Positions 1-12,100 of a DNA stretch of 64,000 bases are shown piece by piece (within the stretch, counting starts at the first letter, position 1; every line of letters starts with the position of its first letter). A model generated the notes under the pieces. The model saw only the letters and a list, made by a program, of their open reading frames with translations, did not search any database and was not told the origin of the DNA. Source of the stretch: Caenorhabditis remanei (lineage: Eukaryota; Nematoda; Chromadorea; Rhabditida; Rhabditidae); the NCBI RefSeq assembly GCF_010183535.1, contig NC_071330.1, positions 7,669,717 through 7,733,716 of the forward strand, written 5' to 3'. The position numbers and the translations under genes are program-made.

Positions 1-3000
1 TTCTCCCTCCTCTTCTTCTCAGAAATTCTCAGAAATTCTCACATTTTTCATGATTGTTGCAAATGCACCATTTCGGGGGGTGGTCTCTAACTTTGTCTAT
101 CGTTTCGTTTTTCGTAAAATATGCGCACGCTACACGCCCATTCTTCTATCCAAATTTGTTTTCATCAATTTTTAAACACCCTCCTCTTTTTCGCCTTTTC
201 GTTTTACTTTTGAGACTGTGGTCACTAAACGTAATTTCATCTACAAGGTCCACTTTGCTTTCGGACTCCAGCTTAACTCTTTTTGTTTTTTGATTCATGA
301 GAATCGATCAATTCGGATAAGATCTCGTCGAGTGATAAAAACAAAAGTTTGTGTATACACAAACAGAGAAAAGTCGTTGTCGTCGTTGACTCAAAATTAA
401 GTGTTACAGCGAAGAGATATAAGTAAGTGGCACTATGAGTGGTGTATCTGGTGTAAAACGAACAGTTGTGTCCCTGCGGGTAAGAGGTCGTGCCATCCCA
501 GTTGTCACCAAGATGATGACATTTTGATATTAGATTCGCAGATCGTTGAATAAGATTTTGATGACAGAGAACCTCATAACTCATCGAAGAATGAAATTGA
601 AAATCTATTATACGAAACATAACGTATTCCACAGTTCTTTGGTTTATTTTCCGTTCTATTCTGTTCTTCTTATCTAAAACTTAGAATCACTAGAAATCAT
701 CGTAAATCTCGAAAACTATGAAGTTTTCAAAAGTTCTTGAACTTATCTAGCTTTTAAAATCCGGATTCTGCCAGTCAACACGTCATTTCATTTTGTGTGA
801 ATACCATATGTTCACTCCGTCCTCACCAGTTGCTCGCTCGACGTTAAGATCTTGACTCCGGATAAAAATTCATTTAGAAATTTCTAACTGATGACCAGAT
901 AAGAAGTGTAAACCCATTTCTCTTCCGTCTATTTATTTCTTCTTGGCACCGCGCCAAGAAGCGTTCCCTCTTCTTTTCTCTATTCCTCTACGCGTACCGC
1001 GCGGAGTCGTCGCGCTTCTCATCAATCTCCGTCATGAGTTTTGTGATGTCTGCCAGCTCTCCACGATCTTTCTGTTAACTCGTGGCGATTGCGGGCGCCG
1101 ATGAAACATCTTCCATCTTTTCATCGGTCGACGCCCTGCTCCTTCTTCTTCTTCAGACCGCCACCACCCTTCCTGATGCTTCTCCTTTGACCAGAAATAA
1201 GGGAAAATAGTGTATGAATAATGGATACGCAGATATCCACATGCGGGGACCCAAAATGTTTCCGTTTCGCAGAGAGTAGGAGAAGAAAGAGATTGGCAGT
1301 TGGAATTCAACGAGACCTCTCTTTTTCAACCCGACTGGGTCGCTTTTTTGTGTCCCTCTTGACCACATTTTTCAAAAAAAAGAGAGAGAGAGAGAGCATC
1401 CGGAAAAAAATGAAGAAAGATTTTTTACACCAGTACAACACCACAAATATTTGACACACTTTCTGAGTTTTGACACCTCGTTAGGTTTCTCGATTCCGGA
1501 GTTTCTCCTAAATTTTCAAGGTTAGGTTTTGCACTTGTTCTATACCGAGTAGGCAGTTTTTCTCAACAGTTTAAATCAATAAACCTATCAAATCCTGATT
1601 TCACGGGTTTCCACAATAATTATACCAACTGAAACCTTGAAAATGAACACCGCATATGACCTGTAATCAGAAATCAGTTTCTGCCAACTTCGTGGAGTTT
1701 GTTTCGTTTTCTATCTTTCCTAAAAAAAAACCATAATCTTTTTGTTCATAACTTTCTCAGGCAATTGAATCTTTTCCCAACCAAAAACTTTGCGGTAAAC
1801 GAAAAGAGCAGCTCAATAGAGACCGGAAGCCGCGCGAGCGCAAGAACAAGAGAGATAAAATGATAAACGAAGTTAGAGAATATTGTCTTTTTCTCTTCCC
1901 ATCTCACCTCTTTGATTGATCTTGTTTTCACTTCTCATCTCTCGATTCCACAATTCCTTCATTTTCTGTGTGCATTGGTCGGATATATTGGCGGCGAGCC
2001 AAGAATTATCTTCTTCCAACAACATGTCTCCTGGATTTCTCTTCCTCTCTCTCATTTTTTTTTCTGTTTTCTCAGGATTACGATTACCGCATCTCTGAGT
2101 ACTATTGTCTTCACAAAGCTTCCGGAGATACCTGAGTACTCAGAAAAAGTGCACACGTCTTTTTTATTTCTTAGACCTTTTCCGAAACTTGATATCCTTT
2201 CCTCTACTCAACCTATGTGTACCTCCGTGAGAGGCTTCTTTCTCTTTTGTAAATTTTCTTGTGCATGAGAATTCAGAAGAAACTTTTGGGACTCAGTACT
2301 TATTCTTTTCCTTCAAATAAATCTCATATTTCTCTCTTCGTTTCTTCTTGTCATTGCCTTGAAATGGTATCGGTTGTGTGTATGTATGCCATAATCCAAT
2401 TAACGAATAGATGATGTGCGATAAGCTGTGTCGGTTTATGGGCCGCCTCGTCTCGTAATAGGATTGAAGAGGGGAGATCATCATTCATAGAAAATGATCA
2501 TCTTTTGCCATATGACCCACACATTAGCCCGCTTGCATATACTTATATCATTTGCAGATGTTTTCTTGTTTCGCATAGTTTCGAGATATCGTTTCTTCGA
2601 AGTACTTAAAATAATGATCTCCCTTCGTCTCATTCCCAAACTTCTCTTTCATTCCGCCTACCATAACCCTCATTGTCTCGCCTTCCGATCATCCAGATCT
2701 CACCTTTTTAGGCGTAAGAAAAACCTATCAACGCCCTCTGATTTATGACGTCTTCTGAGTCTTCTAACTAATTAACCTCGAACTAAATTATTTGATTTAT
2801 GAGCTGGTAATAGATAGTATCTCTCCTCTCTCCTTCTACGTCCATTTCCTTTCTCAGTTTCTATGGGTGTGTCCCATCTTTCACAATATTCCAAACTCTC
2901 CCTTCTATTTTCCACATTATTTTAATCCTAATCCGGGTTATTCTTGTCTTAGTTGAGAAAAATGTATAAAATGCACAATTTTCATTTGAAAAGATCCCTC

Positions 3001-6000
3001 CAGATGTTTTCTACAAAAAACGCTTTTTCCGAACGTGCACTTTACAATAAAAACCTCGTAAATTTATTATCGAGGTGCAGACGGAGCGGAGAGAACTTAA
3101 TCTAATATTCATATGGCTCCAATCTCAAATTGATGATGAATTGAGGCACATTAAAACGAGGCGACAGGTACCTCTTTGTACAATTTTATATTGCCCTTTC
3201 GACAGGTAACCTCTCTCTTTAGTTTAACATTTTCTAATATAACCAACTACCGTAGTATCCATCATGTTTTTTTTGTTTTATTTTTTGAAGAAAAATGCAG
3301 AAAAAAGTAGTGTAGTTCAACTTTTTGTCCATTTTGACATGCAATCCATCATCATCATTCGAATAGAACTTGAAAATAGAGAATGTCACACAGTACACAG
3401 AACATTAGTTTCATTTTTGGCTGTTTTTGGTTGTTTACTTGTGCCCGTTGAACCCAAAACATGAAATGTTGAATACATTCTAAAACGGAAATCTTTGAAC
3501 TTTTCAAAGCTGAAGTCTAACTCTTTCCATGTACCCATTCTTTCAATTATTACTTTTTTAAAGCGTATTCAGTGTTATTCTCTAACTGCACTAAATTACT
3601 TCCAAAACCTTTCTAATGAAAACTTTTTTGATACAGTTTTAAAAATAGAATTAGCTATAAAATAAGCTCAAAGATGCAACTTTTCTCTTTAAAATTCAAT
3701 TTCAGCCTAAACGACCCATAAATTGACATCCGATATCAATTTCATATAATTTACATTTCTACTATTGCGTGTCAAATCTCTTTTTCTCTTTTCACATTCT
3801 TTGTGACTCATCCGTCACGGAACGCTTCCTTTCGCCATTTTTCTTAGAGAGAACCGCCTGCTTTCCTGATGCTATTACTCATTCATCGACTCCAGGAGCA
3901 GCAGGCACCTTGGCTCCAACCTTTTACTCATTATTCTGTTGCTCTTTCGACCGTCTCTCTGGAGGAAAAGAAAACAAGCAGGTCTTTTTCCTTTTTCTTC
4001 TGTGTATTTTTGATTTCTAAGTCTCTTCGATTTCTCACACTATTCTATTTTAACTTTCCTGTTCTCAAACACCGTCACCATCACTCTCTCACTTTTCCTT
4101 AAAAGTGATTGCATTACAAATGCAAACAAAAAACTTTTCCCCTTTTCTTTTTGCATTTCATTCCCCTTTTTTTTCTTTTCTTCCCATATTTGTGTGGGTG
4201 GAATGACTTCTGAAGAATAAGAGTATCATCATGTTCCTCCCTTCCGACCATCATCAAATCATCACCTCTTGATTATGCAAACAATTTTCTAAATCTTTCT
4301 CTCTTCTTCTTTTCCATGTTTCTGCGTCTACAATATCCCACACGAATCTCTTGATATCTGATTTGAATATCACGAAATTTGTCTCTTTCTTATCGGAAAT
4401 TTGACTGATTCGAATAAGAATATCCAAATCATTATCACTTCAATTTTATGTTCTTCTTTTCGTTTTCGGAACATACTTTTGTTTGTCGAACATGATGTTC
4501 CATTTAAATGATGACGTAATAGGAAAAAGAAAAGAAGAAATATCCCATTTTACTGTTTCTTCCTTATCATTTCAAAGTTCTTCCTGCCGAGAAGGTTATC
4601 AATTTATTGAGAATTCTTATCTATCGATTTTAAGAGTCTTTTTGGGTGATAGTCACTTCCGATTCTGTTCCAGACGAGTTGATGTCATTTTGTTTTATTC
4701 CAGACTTATTTTTAAAATTTTGTACCATATTTGAACCAATTGGCTTCGAAAAACACATTACTTGCATATTACTACTACAAACTCATTCAAAAAATTCTTT
4801 TAAAAACCAAAACAAAAACAACCCACTTTGCATACATTTTTTCTATTTATTTTCACGTCTCTTTCATAGTTTTTTTTTCCTTTTAGCTGGAATATTCAGT
4901 TAATGAGAAAACGAAAGAGAGTATATGTATACATCGAACTTGTATATAGTAATAATAACATTGGCTATTTTCCAAAAGAAATGAAACAAACCCATATTGT
5001 TTCCCCTCTAGATTGTTGCCAATTTTCGCATCTCTCAGAATTTCTTCTTCTCCTTTCGAGAGAATTTCGTATTATGATACTAATTTTTCTGTACTTTCAC
5101 ACTCCAGTCCAGCAGCATTTTTAGTATTTAATCGAGATTTTTTGGTTCCGAAATTTCATCAAGAAGCTGTGAGAGTACTCTTCAACGTCTCATCTTCTTC
5201 AAACAAATCAGCCAACACTACTCGAGAGAAATGTGTTAAAACGAAAACGAAAAGAAACATATATTGTTTTTTTCGATCTTTCCGTCGTTTTCTCAGTCGT
5301 TCCTTTTCTTTTTTCTCGATAAAGTGAAAACGTTCCTCTCTTCTACTGTCAGAAAATATACCAGTCTTGTAATAGTCTTTTCTCCTCTCCTGAATACATT
5401 TTACGAGATAAAAAGTGAGAAAAAGACGTCGCCAGGATTTTGTTTTTTCGATGTTTGTTTCAAGTGGCACTTATTGTTTTCTGATGAATTGCAATACAGT
5501 ACAGTGCATTTATCATTGTTTCCTGAATTTCTTAAAGTACGGAACCTTGAAGCTCTGCTTTCTGAACTTTGACTTGGCATTCTTCCCTTCTCCTCAATAT
5601 AGTTATGGTATCTGTAACTGAATACTCATTTCCTGTGAAACAAAGTCATTTTTTCCTGACCTCTTCCTTCCCATATTCCAACAAATCCTCCCTCCCAAAG
5701 TATCACTCGCGTTTTTAGAGACATGATCCGATCAACATTCATTTCCATGTGAGCACACGTTCCGTTTCCTCTTATCATTTTCCTTGTCATCCAGTTGTCA
5801 TTTCTCTCTCTCTTTCTCTTCTTCTTTTCGTCCGGAAGAATCCATTGAACCGCCACACACAGATAGTGAGAAACAAACAGTGACTTGCGCAATCCTTTCG
5901 AATATTTGAGTTACGGTGGAAGAGCTTCCGCGCGGAGCACACATAAACATACTGGGTACTCCACAGCAGTGCGTAGACAGACTGTTTTATGTTTTACACT

Positions 6001-6159
6001 ACTAGTCTCCCCCCGTTGTTCAGAACTAATCAAGTAGCCTTACCATAATATAAATTGTATAAGGACCCTCTTGACCTGATGTTCTTTTTTACTCTCTCTC
6101 TCTCTCTCTGCTCTGTGCTTTATGCTTCTTATGTAAATTATTTTCAGCCGTCTGTCACT
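1..6159. other. 5' region of mig-10, no supported coding exon
   Basis: This AT-rich stretch lies before the first mig-10 coding exon I can support. It holds short pyrimidine-rich tracts, an AG-dinucleotide run near 1382-1397, a CT-dinucleotide run at about 6091-6109 just before the mig-10 acceptor, and a perfect 9-base stem with a 5-base loop at about 941-963. Open frames here are short and show no family resemblance or convincing splice structure. It probably holds promoters, 5' untranslated exons or a large first intron of mig-10, but I cannot point to a definite exon. Confidence 0.5.
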
Positions 6160-9100
6160 ATGGACACTTACGACTTCCCGGATCCTTATCCGGTGCAGAT
6201 TCGAGCCAGACCACAGGTACCACCGAGACCGCCAATCGACACTGTCAGATACAGTATGAATAACATTAAAGGTTAGTTTTTTCTTTGTCAAAAAAAAAAG
6301 TTTCAGTTCTCACTACTTTTAAAAGATCAAAATATTTCAAGCATTCAAAAACCCATCAGAAAAGAAAAAAAAACATTGTCTCATATTCTTGAAATCGGTC
6401 CATAAAACAACATGAAACATCGTTATCCTTGTTAGTAATGTGTTCGGACTGTACAGTATTCTTCTTCTAATTTTCATCAAAGGCGGCTTTCCATTTGATA
6501 GAAAAGGTGTTCCGCGTAGACGCAGAGAGCGTATAATGGCGGACTATTATGTGCGAAATTGTGTTGCCGACGACACCCTGAAGGTTGTTTTTATCCCTAC
6601 ACCCGGATTTCTTCTATCCAGACAAATGACTGTTTGTTTCTGACCTTACGCCACTTTTTATTACTCAGGATTAGGCAGAAATCGGAATGGATTTGGAGTG
6701 ACTGGTAGAAGCAGTTCGACGATTTTGTAGGTTTGAATTTCTCAGAAAACCGAATTTTTGAATTTGAGATTTCTCTTCTTCTCGTTTTCATTAGGATGGT
6801 GGTTTTTTCTACAAATAGATAATCAATCTCTGAAAACAAGAATCTTCCAGAATAGGGGAACACCCATTTATTTTCTCTTCAATTTCTTCCTACCAATCCA
6901 TTTGAATTCTATTTCGATATGTTCATTGACAGCTGTCCTTTTTCATTCCTTTACCTCAATTCTCCTTCTTTTTTCTTTTGTTTTTTTTCTTTTTGCTTCT
7001 TCGTTTCGATTCTAAATTCAATTCCACTTCTGACCTACTTTTCGATCTTCTTTCAACTCGAATCTCAATGATTTCTAAGAGTCCAATTGAGCCTTCGAGC
7101 ACCTGTTCCTCCATTCGAAACTTAATTTATAGACTTTCTCTCTTATATCTTGTCGTCCAGTATGCCGCCAAAGCTATAAAAAGTGACAAATTATTATTGC
7201 TATAGTGGCACGAAAGGATAGAATAAATGCATTGGTACACAACAAATTTTTAGAATTGGGAACTGCAGTTCTGGCCGAAATTATAATTTACTTTTTTCTA
7301 GAAAAGTTGTAGCCGACAAATTGCGTTTTTGATAGAAGTAGAGAAATGAAATCTGAATTATTCTTTCGGATACTTTTGAAACTGAAACAGCTTTAGATTT
7401 TGCCGCTTCATAGTTTATTGCCACGTAATTTTCATTGAAATGATTATCACAGGAAAACAGCGAAAAGAGTTTGAACCGGGCCCTCTAAACTTCAAAATTT
7501 TAGTCCGTATCCGTCTTCGACTTATCCAATTTGCCTAATGTCATTCGATTCGTTCTTCACCTCTTCTCCTTTCTTTTTCTTCTCCCTTTTCTTCGTTCCA
7601 TTCCGATTCATTTCCAATTTGATTCCCCATTTCTTTGATTTCTAAATCTCTTCAAAATGTTCTCACACTATTCTTGTTTTCATTTCTTTTACCTGATATG
7701 CAAATACGTCCGAATAGACATTCACACTCTTCTCCGTTTTTCCGAAGTTTTTGGAAATGAGAAGAAAGAAAAGGAACAATTGAAAACATAAGATGAAAAA
7801 GTCTATCTTCGTCTCGGGCGTCGGTTTGATTTATGAGAATTGGATTCTGAGTTGTGAGGAGGAACAAAAAGAGAAAAAAACGAAGCGAAGTGAAGAGCCC
7901 AGCTTTACGATTTTACGTCGAGAATTTTTAAATTCTGCTTTTGTTGCTACTTTGAAAGTACTAATTCAAAAAATCAGGAAATTTGAATAGTATCGAATCA
8001 TCGTAATCCTAAATTTAGACGTTTCTTAAAATTCTTGCAACTTGTTTTCCCAAAAATCTAAACCTCTGGAACAGTTTCTATACTTTTCCACCAATTACTC
8101 GGCTCTTTTTGGAATAATTTCCGTTCGTTCATAGGGTTCCCATCCTCATCTTTACCCTTAATCCCTATTTCTTCACTCTCAGTTTACTTTCTGCCTCCTA
8201 GTTAGCTCCTTTTTAGTTTCATCTTCACGAACTTCGTCTCAATTTCACTATACTACGTTCCTCTGTTTCCCTTCTCTCAAAAGTGTCAAATACACATAAC
8301 TTCACGTAGTACTCCTACAAGAACAACGAGCTTTCCGGGCGCTCCCAAATTTGTATTTTCTGATTCTCTCCGAATCAAACAGTCTTTTAGGGCTTTGAAG
8401 GCTTTAGAAGCTTCAACAAACATCACGTTGTTGGCACCTTATGCAGAAATGTTGTACACGTATTGTGTTGACATAACTACATTCACGAAACAATAGATAG
8501 AGAGAGTTTTGATTCTAAATACATGTAATGAGTCTGTCTTTTTCATTTCTACATCAATCACTACTGAATCTTTTGATCTATCACATTAATTTTCTAAAAG
8601 ATTAGATTTATTAATTAGAATGAATCTTCGATATATATATATATATATATATATATAACTACGGTGTGATGACTTCTTCTCTAATGAAAACTCAATCATG
8701 ACACAGTCATTCCTTCCCATTCTTCTGTCACGTAATCATCAATTACCGTTCTTTTCTTCGAACGACTTGAACCATTAATCATTAGGAATAGAGATATCTG
8801 AACTGATGAATCATGAACTTCCCCCTCTGTTCTCATTAATTTCTGAATCGTTCTGATCATCTATTTCCCAATCAATTGGATAGGTGACAAGTGGTTGTAA
8901 ATCTGACGAATGCCGGTCATTTGTCGCCTTTTTTTGTGCCGATCCGACCTCATTGCCTCTCTTTCGTCTCGTTGCAAGTGGCCAGTAGTTCTCGAGTTCC
9001 TTTATCAAGATGCATACTTTTATTCGTGGTCGAGACCAGCAAATTGCAACTTTAAAAATGTGTTCTTGGAAAATACTCGAAGTTAGATTTTAATCCTCGA

Positions 9101-12100
9101 ATCGAACTTCAATTAGTATTCCATCCCAAAGTAATTTTTGATTGATGAATTTCTGAGTATTGTTTTCTTTTTCTTGTAATCTCTAGAATACATATTCATC
9201 TCCAAAGAAACCGATACATCTTCCTCTTTTTGCTTTCCGACAATGATCCATGTTACGTAACACCTCCTAGCATTCTCCTTCCCTCCTTCCGGCCTTTCTC
9301 ATTCGCTTCACAGAATTCTGATGGCAGCTGGTGCACCGACGACGTCTTCCACGTCATTTGGTGTACCTATCAAATGTTGCGTCACCGAGAAAAACCAGGT
9401 CACGACGTCTGAGAGCAATTCAGAAAAGCATTTTTGAGATTGTTTCCACTACATAAAACAGTCAAGTACTTGTAATTGAGAATTCTGGTTTTCTTTGCTG
9501 AAGAACAGAAATAATGCACGAAAAAAGTTCATAAGATGAAGAAAGTATAATTGCTTTTTCTATTAGTTGATACATAGATAACAACTTGTTGATAAATTTA
9601 GTGTTATCAATCGATTTTTATGATTCTTGGACTCGACCAGGGTCAATTTTTGAACAAATATTGTCAGGTGATTTGGTTTAAATTCCTTGTTGTTATTTGG
9701 TTTGAACACGCGATCTATTTCAACAAGAATATAAAGAACTTATACTAATTTATAAAAGAAATATCGAATTTAACCTGTTTCAAGAACTTCGTAACTACTA
9801 ATTCGAACCAAAAATTCAAAGCGTGCTTCTTCTCGTTATCCCTCTCTAAATACATCGTTTTCTCTCCATCTGCAATCTGTCGCAATTCGACCTCATCCCT
9901 CTTCTCTCCGCCCCTTTCTTCTTGCTCTCATCAGATGGTGCACCTGTCTATTGTTTGTGTCTCTCCTCCTTCCTCCGCTTTCTATTCTCCGTTCATCTCT
10001 TCTCTCACCCAATCTTTTTGACGACTCAATGAATCTAATGAGGCTTATGAAAAGAGTTCGGGATTAATTTTTGTTTTCATTTCAAAAACCAACTCATTCT
10101 TTTGCCATCTATACATATATTGTCACCTGATAATAATAATAATAGTACGTTTGTTTGCATCGTGTTAATAATAAGATAATGCTAATTGATAATGTCGACG
10201 CAAAAACACATAAAATAATAACGAAAATTTGGCAAATCACGGCTAATTTTATGAGTTTCTCTTCGCTGTCCGATTATTTTTTTCTCTTCCAATGCAATAA
10301 AATTTGTTTCTTCCATTCTCATGAATCAAAAATTCTCTTCGTATCAAATTTCAATATAGTCTTATTCTCCGTTTTTCTTCCACTGTGGCATCTCATTTCA
10401 ATTCTTTTTTATTGTATACTTTTCTTCTTATTCGCGCCTTTTTTCGTTATCTGATAAGACTGTCTTGTCTGAAAATTTCATTCTGAAAACTTCAAAACTT
10501 TAGCAAACACACATCAGAATGTACCACAATCGACAGAGGACCGGTTTCAAGCAGTATGAGACTTATATGAAACAGAAACGTATGGTTATATTGTGAAAAA
10601 CAATATATTTGTCTGGAATTACTAGTTTTAATATTGTCAATAAACTAATTTATATATTTTCTAGAATCAACTGCTTGGGAACTTGATGAACTCCTCGAAG
10701 AACTAGAAGCACTCGAAACTCAATTGAATTCCAGCAGTGGAGGAGATCAACTGCTTCTTGGTAAGATTAATCAGTTGAGTTCTCATATTCTTCTTCATTT
10801 GTTCCAGGAGTGTCTGGAATTCCATCATCTTCCAGTAGAGACCATGTGAAGCAAGTTTCTACTTTACCACCGCCTCCACCAGCTCTTTCGTATCATGCAC
10901 ATCAGCAACAACAACAGCAAAGTCAGCATATTCATCATCATCACAACACTCATTTGGGATATCAAAATGGTATCCATCAGGTACGTTTTACCTGAATTTC
11001 TTCTAAAAGTACTTTCTGTGAACATATATAATCCTAAATTGTTTATACTCGAATTGACTTCCTGTTGTTTTACTCTCTGCTCGGCAGAAGAAGAAGAAGA
11101 AGAAGAAGAAGAAGAAGAGCAGAAGATGTCGTCTTAGTATTAACCATAGTTGAATACGAACGCCTTTTGCTTATAACGCGAAGAAATTTGATTTGCTCTT
11201 ACTCCTTCTGTGTCTCTTTTTCCTTCCTGGATTTCCTACTGGTTGCTTCTTCTTTCTTCTTCCAATTCGAAATTCGATACATGATGATTCACGGTGATGC
11301 CTGATGATGGTGATCATGTAGACAAGTAGAGAACATTCGGAAGAAAATGGAGCATTTCTGTGTGTACATTTGTGCATATGGTCGAGAAAAGTAGAAGGAG
11401 AGCAAAGGATCATGAATAGAAAACACATGGCATTGAAAAGAAAAAGGACAGCATTTATTGTTTGTGTGGAAGAGGGGATAGGGTAGAAGAAGTGACATAT
11501 TGCATGCAAGGGGAAATTGATATCCGGAGTGAAAGGATAGGAATGGAACGTGAATAACCATTGAGCACCTGCTTAGAGTAATATTCGATCCGTACTGTAG
11601 AATTGCTCTAACGGGATTCGAGTAGAAAAAAAAACGTTATTCGGAGCATGCTCGAGCATGAAAACCAACTGTCTTAAAATATTTTTCTGAGAAAATTTTC
11701 TGACTCACAAATACGGAACCATTGCTGATCTTTTGTGTTGCTCTGAAAATCCTTTTTTATCCGATTGATCCAAGAGCTCATGTTCAATTAGACAAGAAAG
11801 TTTCTGCTCATAACCAACTCGTTCCTTTGGGAACCATGTATATAAGCTATTTGAATAAGGGTTGAGCCTAACACCATGTTTATTTACTCAATGAGAGAAA
11901 GAGCCCAATATGGGTCACAAAGAGGTCACCAACTCTCTATTCTCATAGCATATAAAGAAGCTAAAGAGCAAGGGAGAGGTGGGAAAGAAATGGTTGGATT
12001 GTTATGTGGGAACAGTTAGAGAAAATGTGCTACAGATACAAAAAGATTCAAAATGTAATTTTAATTTCAGATGAACTCCATGACAACGACGTCGGCAGCA

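Noticed and set aside
11040..11140. Poly-Glu/poly-Arg open frames in a mig-10 intron
   Set aside because: They are readings of an AAG microsatellite that lies between two exons whose splice sites exclude it.
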